From assembly GCF_900109655.1 (NCBI RefSeq), contig NZ_FOAT01000020.1:1-51081 (forward strand): a stretch of 51,081 nucleotides of DNA, in the 5' to 3' direction. This DNA is from Hominimerdicola alba. GTDB lineage: Bacteria; Bacillota; Clostridia; Oscillospirales; Ruminococcaceae. Made by a program: the position numbers and the translations under genes. This document shows, in pieces, positions 26,950-33,696 of this stretch (positions are counted from its first letter, which is position 1; each line of letters opens with the position of its first letter). The notes under the pieces are model-generated. The model was not told the origin of the DNA. It searched no databases and was given only the letters and a program-made list of their open reading frames with translations.

Positions 26950-27159
26950 TTGAACAAAAAGACAACAATAGAAGTTCCCGTATGGGAGAAATCCAACCTC
27001 ACCCTCGAAGAAGCCGCAGCGTATTTCAATATCGGCCAGAATAAGCTGCGTGAGCTTACAAATGAAAGCAATTGCGGCTTTGTTATTTGGGTCGGCACTA
27101 AAAGATTAATTAAACGCCTGAAACTGGAAGAATATCTTGCAAAGGCTTATTCTATATAA
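26950..27159 (+). CDS. xis: Excisionase (Tn916 Xis-like)
   Basis: A 69-aa protein with a winged-helix DNA-binding pattern: VWEKSNLTLEEAAAYFNIG, QNKLRELTNE, then WVGTKRLIKRLKLEEYL. This is the usual pattern for Tn916-type Xis, which bends DNA at the ends and directs the integrase to excise. The start is TTG at 26950, with GGAGG 9 nt upstream and no in-frame ATG nearby. It lies 182 nt before the integrase start, in the classical xis-int order. Confidence 0.75.
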   Translation: MNKKTTIEVPVWEKSNLTLEEAAAYFNIGQNKLRELTNESNCGFVIWVGTKRLIKRLKLEEYLAKAYSI

Positions 27160-27167
27160 ATATGTAG

Positions 27168-27196
27168 TTGACATTGGGGCGCGTCCGGTGTATAAT
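27168..27196 (+). promoter_or_regulatory. Consensus promoter of the integrase gene
   Basis: TTGACA (27168-27173) and TATAAT (27191-27196), both perfect consensus, are 17 nt apart. The spacer is GC-rich (GGGGCGCGTCCGG), unusual in this sequence, and might be a regulator site. Transcription would begin near 27203, inside the left arm of the long leader hairpin. Confidence 0.8.
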
Positions 27197-27297
27197 ATAG
27201 TAAACAGTATTGAAATTGCTGCTTTACGAACGTCGCAAAAGCATATATTCGACTTTTACTCGTTCTCAAAGCGCAATTTCTAATGCCGTTTACTATA
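27196..27297 (+). repeat. Long imperfect inverted repeat in the int leader
   Basis: Four paired blocks nest symmetrically: TATAGTAAAC (27196-27205) with 27288-27297, GAAATTGC (27212-27219) with 27273-27280, GAACG (27228-27232) with 27261-27265, AAAAG (27237-27241) with 27253-27257. The leader RNA or DNA cruciform would fold as one 102-nt hairpin, just upstream of the integrase ribosome site. It may act in control of integrase expression. Confidence 0.65.
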
Positions 27298-27341
27298 ATA
27301 ACATCAGACGTGTCCTCTATGTTATGAAAGAGAGGTTTATC

Positions 27342-28589
27342 ATGGCAATAGAGAGACGCAAGGATAACAAGAAAAGAGTCCTGAAAGAGGGCGAATATCA
27401 GAGGTCAAACGGGTCATTTGAATTCAAGTGGCGTGACAAGATGGGCAAACGCCATTCGGTGTATGCCAAGACACTCGATGAGCTTCGTGAGAAGGAACTT
27501 GATGTACTTAGAGATACGCTTGACGGCATAAACGTGGACGTGAAAAATCTCACGATAAACGATCTGTACAACAAGTGGAAAACGCTGAAAAAAGGCTTGA
27601 AGGACAACACCTTTTCCAACTACAAGTATTCCTATGAGCAGTTTGTGGAGCCGAAGTTCGGCAGGATAAAGCTGACCGACCTTAAACGCACAGATGTGAG
27701 AGCGTTCTACAATTATCTCGCTGACGAGCGGCACATAAAGGTCAACAGCATCGACTGCATACATACCGTACTCCATCAGGTTCTTGGGTTGGCCGTCGAG
27801 GACGACTATCTGAGATACAATCCTTCCGACAACGCTTTGAAAGAACTGAAACGTGCGCACAGCAGCGACTTTGACACAAGGCGGGCACTGACACTTGAAG
27901 AACAGCAGATCTTCGAGAACTATCTCGCAGGCTCGGCTAAATACGCGCACTGGCTGCCGATATTCACGGTTATGCTGTGGACGGGCATGAGAGTGGGTGA
28001 GCTGACAGGGCTTCGCTGGGAAGACGTTGACTTTAAGGAAAACACGATAAGCGTAAATCACACGCTGGTGTATTTCAGTAGAGGCAAGCAGAACGGTTGC
28101 ACGTTTGCGGTGAACACGCCCAAGACCGAAGCAGGCAAGAGAATGATACCTATGCTGCCGAAGGTGAAGGAAGCGCTTTTGAAAGAAAAGGCATTTCAGG
28201 AGAAAGTCGGCATCAGCTGCAAGGCGGAGGTTGATGGGTTCAGCAATTTCATATTTGTCAACCGCTTTGGAAGTGTTCAGAATCAGAGTATGCTCAACAA
28301 GGCGCTGAAAAGGATAATTCGCGACTGCAATTACGAGCTGCTTGACAAGAGCGGAGGTAAAGAGATCACGACGCTGCCTAATTTCAGCAATCATTCGCTG
28401 AGGCACACCTTCACAACGAGAATGTGCGAGGCGGGAGTGAATATCAAGGCGATGCAGGATATTCTCGGACACGCCGACGTTGAAACGACTTTAGGGATAT
28501 ACGCCGATGCGACAAAGGATTTAAAGTCGAAAGAGATAAGAGGTTTCGAGGAGTATTTCAAGTCACTGACCGAAGAAGAAAGCGAGTGA
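27342..28589 (+). CDS. int: Tyrosine integrase, Tn916 type
   Basis: A 415-aa tyrosine recombinase that integrates and excises this element. It has an N-terminal arm-binding domain (1-65), a SAM-like core-binding domain (68-165) and a catalytic domain with Arg217 (TGMRVGEL), His351 and Arg354 (HSLRH), His377 (LGH) and nucleophile Tyr387 (IYAD). The start at 27342 is chosen for GAGAGG 8 nt upstream; an earlier in-frame ATG at 27210 lies in the leader hairpin and has no such site. The gene ends just inside the right arm-type repeats, as expected for an element-end integrase. Confidence 0.9.
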   Translation: MAIERRKDNKKRVLKEGEYQRSNGSFEFKWRDKMGKRHSVYAKTLDELREKELDVLRDTLDGINVDVKNLTINDLYNKWKTLKKGLKDNTFSNYKYSYEQFVEPKFGRIKLTDLKRTDVRAFYNYLADERHIKVNSIDCIHTVLHQVLGLAVEDDYLRYNPSDNALKELKRAHSSDFDTRRALTLEEQQIFENYLAGSAKYAHWLPIFTVMLWTGMRVGELTGLRWEDVDFKENTISVNHTLVYFSRGKQNGCTFAVNTPKTEAGKRMIPMLPKVKEALLKEKAFQEKVGISCKAEVDGFSNFIFVNRFGSVQNQSMLNKALKRIIRDCNYELLDKSGGKEITTLPNFSNHSLRHTFTTRMCEAGVNIKAMQDILGHADVETTLGIYADATKDLKSKEIRGFEEYFKSLTEEESE

Positions 28590-28590
28590 A

Positions 28591-28623
28591 AACTTACGAC
28601 CAACTTACGACTGATTTACGACC
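28591..28623 (+). repeat. Right arm-type integrase repeats
   Basis: Three tandem 11-bp units (ACTTACGACCA, ACTTACGACTG, ATTTACGACCG), with a degraded fourth near 28634 (ATTACGAAG), in the same orientation and register as 5021-5042. They begin two nucleotides after the integrase stop codon. Confidence 0.65.
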
Positions 28624-28635
28624 GACTGTAAAGAA

Positions 28636-29082
28636 TTACGAAGATCTATGTAAAACGAAAAATGCAGATTCCCCTAAAATAAAGGGTTTTGAAGGGCTGC
28701 GGAGAGTTATGAATTGTCGGGGATGTTTTCCCGACAATGAATACTCAATATCTTTAAATCGATTTCCAAAAACAATACTGCCTTCATAAAATCCTGTGAC
28801 ACCTAATGACTGTCCATAAGATGGTTTTTCCCACTTCCCATCTTTTTCTTTGATTTCTCTTTTCTTCCCCTCAAAATCAAATTGTATATATGCACCATCT
28901 CTAGGATTTCCAAAATAATCGTAAAATGAAGGAACATAAAAAGCTGCTGCAGCGCACGAAATAACCGTACTCTTTCCTGAACCATTCTCACCAGTTAACG
29001 CATATAAACCTTTTACCGTAGGTATTTCAAATTCAAAATCGTCAATATTTTTTACATTGTGTATCTTTACTTTTATAGACAT
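28636..29082 (-). pseudogene. OLD-like ATPase, N-terminal part (cut by the integrated element)
   Basis: From the start at 29082 (AAGGAG upstream) the frame encodes 113 residues of an ABC-type ATPase N-terminus: beta-strand VKIHNVKNIDDFEFEIP, Walker A GENGSGKST (about 31-39), then GFYEGSIVFGNRFKDIEYS. At about 28741 it enters element sequence and stops after 35 further codons. The remaining ATPase and TOPRIM domains are at 3809-4964 on the same strand. Removal of 23,777 bp between the two cores restores one frame of about 500 codons. The short protein, if made, has a P-loop but no signature or Walker B. Confidence 0.8.
28713..28741. other. Right attachment core (attR) with hairpin
   Basis: TTTTCCCGACAATGAA (28726-28741) marks the return to ATPase coding sequence. 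A perfect 9-bp dyad (ATTGTCGGG 28713-28721 with CCCGACAAT 28730-28738) overlaps the core on the element side and has no equivalent at the left end. Confidence 0.7.
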
Positions 29083-29250
29083 AATTCTTACTCCTTTTGG
29101 GCATATATAAAATCTTTATCACACTTTAGGTTTGGGTAATATGTATATGGAGCTTGCAATACTTGAATCATAATAGCTTACTCCATTATCTCAAATCATT
29201 ATAATCTAAAGTTGCTATAAATACAGCAACATGTAATCCTCGGAGACGTG

Positions 29251-29853
29251 CTATTCCTCAACAGTACACTTCACAATAATATCTCTGAAAGCCATACTAT
29301 CCACCACCGACCTGATCGCTGCTTCGAGCATCGTATCCCTATCTACACGGCTCCAATCCAGCGAAAAACGATAGTGCAGTGCCATACAGCGTATCAGCTC
29401 TCGAATGCTTCGTCCGTTGCCTTCACGGAACGGATGAATGATATTCAACTCAGACATGATATAGGAAAGACGCTCGATTTGGTGTTTCCTGTCGGTTTCG
29501 TGCAGCATATTATCATTGTGTAGTTTTGAAAACACCTTATCGAGTTCCTGATTTATCAGGTGAGGAGGAAAGAACAATGTATCGCCTTTACTGATCTGCT
29601 CACGGCGGATATGTCCCGCAAATGGGTAAATATCCTCAAAGAGAAAACGGTGAATATTGATAAGCTGTGTCTTGGTGAATCTCCCTTTGATGGGCGATTC
29701 CATAAGGATATACTGTTTCAGTGCGGTGATTTCCTCCTCCGCCTGTTTCAGCTTGTCCCTATCCCGGATGTTCAGCTTGTTTTTCAGCACATCGGAATCA
29801 GGATAGCAGTAAAGTGATTGTACTGTGGTGTATACATCATATTTTGAAAACAT
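29251..29853 (-). CDS. Fic-domain AMP-transferase toxin
   Basis: A 200-aa Fic protein with the full active motif HPFREGNGR (140-148) and the preceding flap HIRREQISKGDTLFFPP. Fic enzymes transfer AMP from ATP to target proteins such as gyrase and topoisomerase IV in VbhT-type toxins. Its ATG overlaps the stop codon of the VbhA-type antitoxin gene (TAATG), so this is a class I Fic pair. No secretion or BID domain follows, so it is a plain intracellular toxin. It is the last gene of the long minus-strand run. Confidence 0.85.
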   Translation of the reverse strand: MFSKYDVYTTVQSLYCYPDSDVLKNKLNIRDRDKLKQAEEEITALKQYILMESPIKGRFTKTQLINIHRFLFEDIYPFAGHIRREQISKGDTLFFPPHLINQELDKVFSKLHNDNMLHETDRKHQIERLSYIMSELNIIHPFREGNGRSIRELIRCMALHYRFSLDWSRVDRDTMLEAAIRSVVDSMAFRDIIVKCTVEE

Positions 29854-30053
29854 TACTCCGCCCTCTGGTATTTTGCTTTCAGCTCTGCCATTATCTGTTG
29901 TAAATTTGCCTGACCACTGGCATATCTGTCGAGATTGTGTCTGCTTGCTTCGCTCAGTGTAAGTCCTTCGATAGCCATAGTTCCGGCAACGCTGCGGATC
30001 ATCTTTTTGTGTTGTTCGGAGCTTACAGGCTTTCTCTGTGCTTGTGGTTTCAT
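29853..30053 (-). CDS. VbhA-type antitoxin of Fic
   Basis: A 66-aa antitoxin. The inhibitory helix motif (S/T)xxxE(G/N) is visible as TMAIEG (25-30) within SVAGTMAIEGLTLSEASR; its Glu occupies the ATP gamma-phosphate site of the Fic partner. The C-terminal helix (NLQQIMAELKAKYQR) is typical of VbhA. AAAGGAGG is 7 nt upstream of the ATG at 30053; an ATG 6 nt earlier lies too close to it. The gene has its own promoter (30097-30125) and is coupled to fic. Confidence 0.8.
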   Translation of the reverse strand: MKPQAQRKPVSSEQHKKMIRSVAGTMAIEGLTLSEASRHNLDRYASGQANLQQIMAELKAKYQRAE

Positions 30054-30096
30054 AATCATACCTCCTTTGCGAGTCTCGGATACTTCTTCATATATT

Positions 30097-30125
30097 ATTA
30101 TATCATCTTTATGCCGAAAAAGCAA
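30097..30125 (-). promoter_or_regulatory. Promoter of the VbhA/Fic pair
   Basis: On the minus strand TTGCTT (30120-30125) and TATAAT (30097-30102) are 17 nt apart, within the 87-nt gap after the NUDIX gene. This gives the toxin-antitoxin pair expression independent of the long upstream operon. Confidence 0.65.
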
Positions 30126-30140
30126 TAGCATTTCCCGGTT

Positions 30141-30542
30141 TTACGCCATTTGAATGCGAATTCTGTCTACCAATCCCAAATCAGCCGGCAACCACTTAAC
30201 ACTACCAAGCTCATCCTTTGTAAGCCATCGCCCCTCCTGTGCTTCTAGCAGCACCAACTCCCCTTCTATGATCTCACACCAGAAGCAGTCCATAGATAGG
30301 TGAAAATCGGGATAATCGTATTCTATAGTTTCTATAAGTTCGCCAACTCTGATCGTAGTATCAAGCTCTTCACGAATCTCTCTTACTAAGGCTTGCTGCG
30401 GAGTTTCACCGGGTTCAATCTTTCCGCCCGGGAATTCCCATTGACCTTTGTATTCGCCATATCCTCTTGCCGTTGCGAAAATGCGTGTTTTATCCTGCAG
30501 CGAGTCGCATATCACGGCTGCTACAACTTTTATAGTTTTCAT
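30141..30542 (-). CDS. NUDIX pyrophosphohydrolase (MutT-like)
   Basis: A 133-aa NUDIX hydrolase. The box GKIEPGE (40-46) followed by REIREEL (54-60) fits GX5EX7REUXEEXGU in its first part. The fold matches the MutT/CTP-pyrophosphohydrolase type (ARGYGEYKGQWEFPGG), so likely substrates are oxidised or modified (d)NTPs. Its ATG lies 1-2 nt from the stop codon of the DUF3427 helicase, so the two are translated together. A NUDIX enzyme next to a DUF3427 helicase is a recurring pair in bacteria, suggesting it may remove or produce a nucleotide signal for the helicase system. Confidence 0.8.
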   Translation of the reverse strand: MKTIKVVAAVICDSLQDKTRIFATARGYGEYKGQWEFPGGKIEPGETPQQALVREIREELDTTIRVGELIETIEYDYPDFHLSMDCFWCEIIEGELVLLEAQEGRWLTKDELGSVKWLPADLGLVDRIRIQMA

Positions 30543-30543
30543 A

Positions 30544-33500
30544 TCATCCCACCGTCAACTGATTTGTTTTCTTCAGATACTTCGCTGGTATAGGCTTGCG
30601 AAGCTTCCACACAACGTTCATCGGCTTAGAGCCTTCCGACTTAACATAATCTGCTAATCCTAAGAACGTATAAGGTGCAGCACCTAATTTGTTGCTCTTG
30701 TATTCACGGACAAATATCATAACGCTTGTACCCATTTCACGATGATGTATGTAGCGCTGACCTGTCTTGCTCTGGGGAGTTGTAGTGCTCTGACTCTGCC
30801 AATGGAACAGTTCACTGTTTATAGAATAATCGTTATACATGGTTGTGGGCGAGTAGTCTTTGTCCGACTTGTTGAGCGTTACAAAGAACAAGTCTACTTT
30901 CTTGTCATCAAGATATTTACAACCCTCACGAACAGTATCGGGCTTCATGAAGTCCAGCGCCACAAGTATCTGATCTCTTGTGTAACTACAATGCACATCC
31001 AGAGGACAGTCATAATCCACCTGCACAGGCTCGTCGATGAAGTCTATCTTTTCATATTTATAGTACAGCAGTTCAAGTATCTCCGCCAACATAACAGGAG
31101 ATCTAGCAATCTTCCTAAAGCCTTCAAGCAAGTCGCTGAAACCGCAATTTTCATAAGACTTCTGCCATATGGTGAATTGCAGCATCTGCCACATTCTCCG
31201 CTGTACGCCGTCAAAATCGTCGATAGTATACTTGTCTATCTTGGGAAGATAATCTGCAACAAGTTCAATCAGTCGGTGCGAATCGATATATGAAAGCCTC
31301 GGAAGTGCTTTTGTGATAATTTCCTCCATATCCTCTGAGAAGTCTTCTTTGACACCTGCCTGCACACACAGTCTTGAAAAACTGTTTTTCGTACCGTAAA
31401 TGGCACTAAGGTCAAGATTATAGTAGCTTAGGAAGTTGGCAAGTGTAAGCTCTTTTCCGCTGTCCTCAGTGAAGCTAGCAAGACGCTTTACGATAGCACT
31501 CTTGTTGCCCACAGCCTGCGTGATATTATCGAGAATATACTTCTGAGCCATCTTCTCCAGCTTTATATAACAGCCCTTCGGCAAAAGCGGAAAACCGTTC
31601 TCTATTTCATCTTTGACACTTCTCTGAGTGTTGCCCAACAGTGCCGCAAACTTAGACTCAAAGTTATATTTCAAATGCGCCTGACCGATAAAATCAAGAA
31701 CCGTCAGACAGTCCTTGCCCTCGCTCAAACGCAGACCACGTCCCAGCTGTTGCAGGAACACCGTCAAACTTTCGGTAGGACGAAGGAACATGACAGTATT
31801 GACTTCGGGGATATCCACGCCTTCGTTGTAAAGGTCAATGGTGAATATGAATTTTAACTCGCCCTTTGCAAGCCTTGACTGCGCAGAATCACGTTCATCT
31901 TTCTTGCTGTCAGCTGTCAGAGCGATTGACGGGATATTATTCTCATTGAAACGCAGAGCCATATACTCGGCGTGTTCTTTTGATACGCAGAAACCCAGTC
32001 CCTTGACCTTTTCGATGTCCGCAACATACTTGTTCAGCTCTTTCAGGATCAGCATCACACGCATATCGTTGCCTGTGTAGACATTAGAAAGTGCTGTCCT
32101 ATCGTATCCTCCGCGAGACCATTTTATATCGTGCAGGTCAACATCATCAGACACTCCGAAATAGTGGAAAGGACACAGCAGTTTCCTGTCTATGGCTTCG
32201 GGCAGACGAATCTCAGCCGCAATTCTATTGTCAAAATACGGCAGTATGGTCTTGCCGTCCATACGCTCGGGAGTAGCAGTCAGTCCGAGAAGTATCTTCG
32301 GCTTGTAGTATTCAAGAAGACGCTGATATGTAGGCGCAGCGGCATGATGGAACTCGTCTACGATTATGAAATCATAAAAGTCGGGGGAGGTCGTTTTATC
32401 GAGTGCCTGCGAATTGAAAGTCTCGATAGAGATAAAAAGCTCATCAAGGCTTGTGGGCACTACTCCGCCATAGAAAAGCTCACCAAAATTCGCATCATGT
32501 AGCACTCCGCGGAAGCATTTGATACTCTGCTTCAAAATCTCTTTTCTGTGTGCCACAAAGAGAATTCTTGCACGCCCGTTCTGCTGTCGGAAACGCTTGT
32601 AATCGAAAGCAGAAATAACCGTCTTGCCTGTACCCGTTGCAGCAACCACAAGATTCTTGTAGTGATGACGTATCTCGCGCTCGGCTGTCAGCTTGTCCAG
32701 TATCTCCTGCTGATAGGAAAACGGACGAATTTCAAAGCTGTAGTCGGTGCTGTCACCCTGGTATTTTTCAGCTTTGAGAGCCTGCATAAGATGCACTCTG
32801 TCCTCGGCTGAATACAACGAAAAATCAGTGCTGTTCCAATAGTTCTCAAAAGTCGCATTGATCTTGCGAATGGTGTGTGGCTGATCGTGAGCGGTGATTT
32901 TCAGGTTCCATTCAAGCCCGCTGGTCATTGCGGCATTAGACATATTCGACGAGCCTACATAGGCAGTCGTGAAGCCTGTGTCACGATAAAATACATAGGA
33001 CTTTGCATGAAGCCTTGTTCTTTCGGTATCGTATGATACCTTGATTTCAGTATTCGGAAGCTTGCTAAGTTCCTCGACTGCTTTAACATCTGTAGCACCC
33101 ATGTAGGAAGTTGTGATAACACGAAGCTGCCCACCGCGATTGGTGAATTCGGTGAGCTCGTCCAAAATAAGCACAAGTCCGCTCCACTTGATGAAAGAGA
33201 CCAGCATATCTATCCTGTCGGCAGAAACTATCTCCTTTTTCAGCTCGGTCATCATCTGCGGTTCGTGTCCTGCACCGGTGAACAGTGAGCTTGAAGCGAG
33301 TGAAGTTTCGGGGCGTGTCATTGTGATGCGTCCACGTACTGCGTCAGCATTGTTCTGCATATTGGCAACAGCAAGAAGCTGCTGTGCGCGTTCATCAACG
33401 CTCAGACCATCGAACTCATCATCGCCTGTAAGCTCGGTAACAGCCGATACTATTTTATTAGCAAGACCCAGCTGTCCTTCGATATCATCACCTGCAAGAC

Positions 33501-33660
33501 GTGAAAGTCCCTTCTCGATGACCTCGGAGAGATACCCTGCCAGCACCTGCGGAGCTTCCGCCTTGTCAATATTGCGCTTATCGATAAGCTGTGCGGAATC
33601 ATCTATTCTATCTGATAGGTCTTTGTTTATGACTTGTTCGTATAGTCCGGGTTTTAGCAT
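30544..33660 (-). CDS. PLD-nuclease/DEAD-box helicase with DUF3427
   Basis: A 1038-aa protein. A PLD-type nuclease domain at about 110-290 carries one clear HKD motif, RLHAKSYVFYRD, with GSSNMS following. An SF2 helicase core shows AATGTGKT, VDEFHHA, LTATPER and QQLGRGLRL. The C-terminal DUF3427 region (about 620-1038) ends in a beta-rich part with HWQSQSTTTPQSKTG and a YTFLGLADYV segment of the DUF3427 target-recognition type. AGGAGGT precedes the start at 33660. Such proteins are widespread in defence islands and probably cut or unwind foreign DNA. A 29-nt fragment of another copy of this gene lies at 51001-51029. Confidence 0.8.
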   Translation of the reverse strand: MLKPGLYEQVINKDLSDRIDDSAQLIDKRNIDKAEAPQVLAGYLSEVIEKGLSRLAGDDIEGQLGLANKIVSAVTELTGDDEFDGLSVDERAQQLLAVANMQNNADAVRGRITMTRPETSLASSSLFTGAGHEPQMMTELKKEIVSADRIDMLVSFIKWSGLVLILDELTEFTNRGGQLRVITTSYMGATDVKAVEELSKLPNTEIKVSYDTERTRLHAKSYVFYRDTGFTTAYVGSSNMSNAAMTSGLEWNLKITAHDQPHTIRKINATFENYWNSTDFSLYSAEDRVHLMQALKAEKYQGDSTDYSFEIRPFSYQQEILDKLTAEREIRHHYKNLVVAATGTGKTVISAFDYKRFRQQNGRARILFVAHRKEILKQSIKCFRGVLHDANFGELFYGGVVPTSLDELFISIETFNSQALDKTTSPDFYDFIIVDEFHHAAAPTYQRLLEYYKPKILLGLTATPERMDGKTILPYFDNRIAAEIRLPEAIDRKLLCPFHYFGVSDDVDLHDIKWSRGGYDRTALSNVYTGNDMRVMLILKELNKYVADIEKVKGLGFCVSKEHAEYMALRFNENNIPSIALTADSKKDERDSAQSRLAKGELKFIFTIDLYNEGVDIPEVNTVMFLRPTESLTVFLQQLGRGLRLSEGKDCLTVLDFIGQAHLKYNFESKFAALLGNTQRSVKDEIENGFPLLPKGCYIKLEKMAQKYILDNITQAVGNKSAIVKRLASFTEDSGKELTLANFLSYYNLDLSAIYGTKNSFSRLCVQAGVKEDFSEDMEEIITKALPRLSYIDSHRLIELVADYLPKIDKYTIDDFDGVQRRMWQMLQFTIWQKSYENCGFSDLLEGFRKIARSPVMLAEILELLYYKYEKIDFIDEPVQVDYDCPLDVHCSYTRDQILVALDFMKPDTVREGCKYLDDKKVDLFFVTLNKSDKDYSPTTMYNDYSINSELFHWQSQSTTTPQSKTGQRYIHHREMGTSVMIFVREYKSNKLGAAPYTFLGLADYVKSEGSKPMNVVWKLRKPIPAKYLKKTNQLTVG

Positions 33661-33696
33661 GGGGGCACCTCCTAGATCATTGCTTATTTTTCTTTT

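Larger units (their letters stand above)
4949..28741. mobile_element. Integrative mobilisable element (about 23.8 kb)
   Basis: The bounds are set by TTTTCCCAACGATGAA (4949-4964) and TTTTCCCGACAATGAA (28726-28741), 14 of 16 identical, at the exact points where the ATPase coding sequence is interrupted. Just inside each end are direct arrays of an 11-bp TTACGAC repeat. The integrase and Xis are at the right end, as in Tn916-type elements. It has relaxase, MobC and ParM-type genes but no type IV secretion genes, so it would need a helper for transfer. The main cargo is a six-gene type III-like defence operon, plus an NB-ARC protein and a mannanase. The two core differences may reflect heterologous coupling sequences, known for Tn916-type integration. 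Confidence 0.8.

Noticed and set aside
26859-27098. Minus-strand frame opposite xis
   Set aside because: Shadow of the excisionase gene; no ribosome site or protein-like composition.
27210-27341. Upstream start extending the integrase by 44 residues
   Set aside because: The extension lies within the leader hairpin and has no ribosome site; the start at 27342 has GAGAGG and begins with the normal integrase N-terminus.
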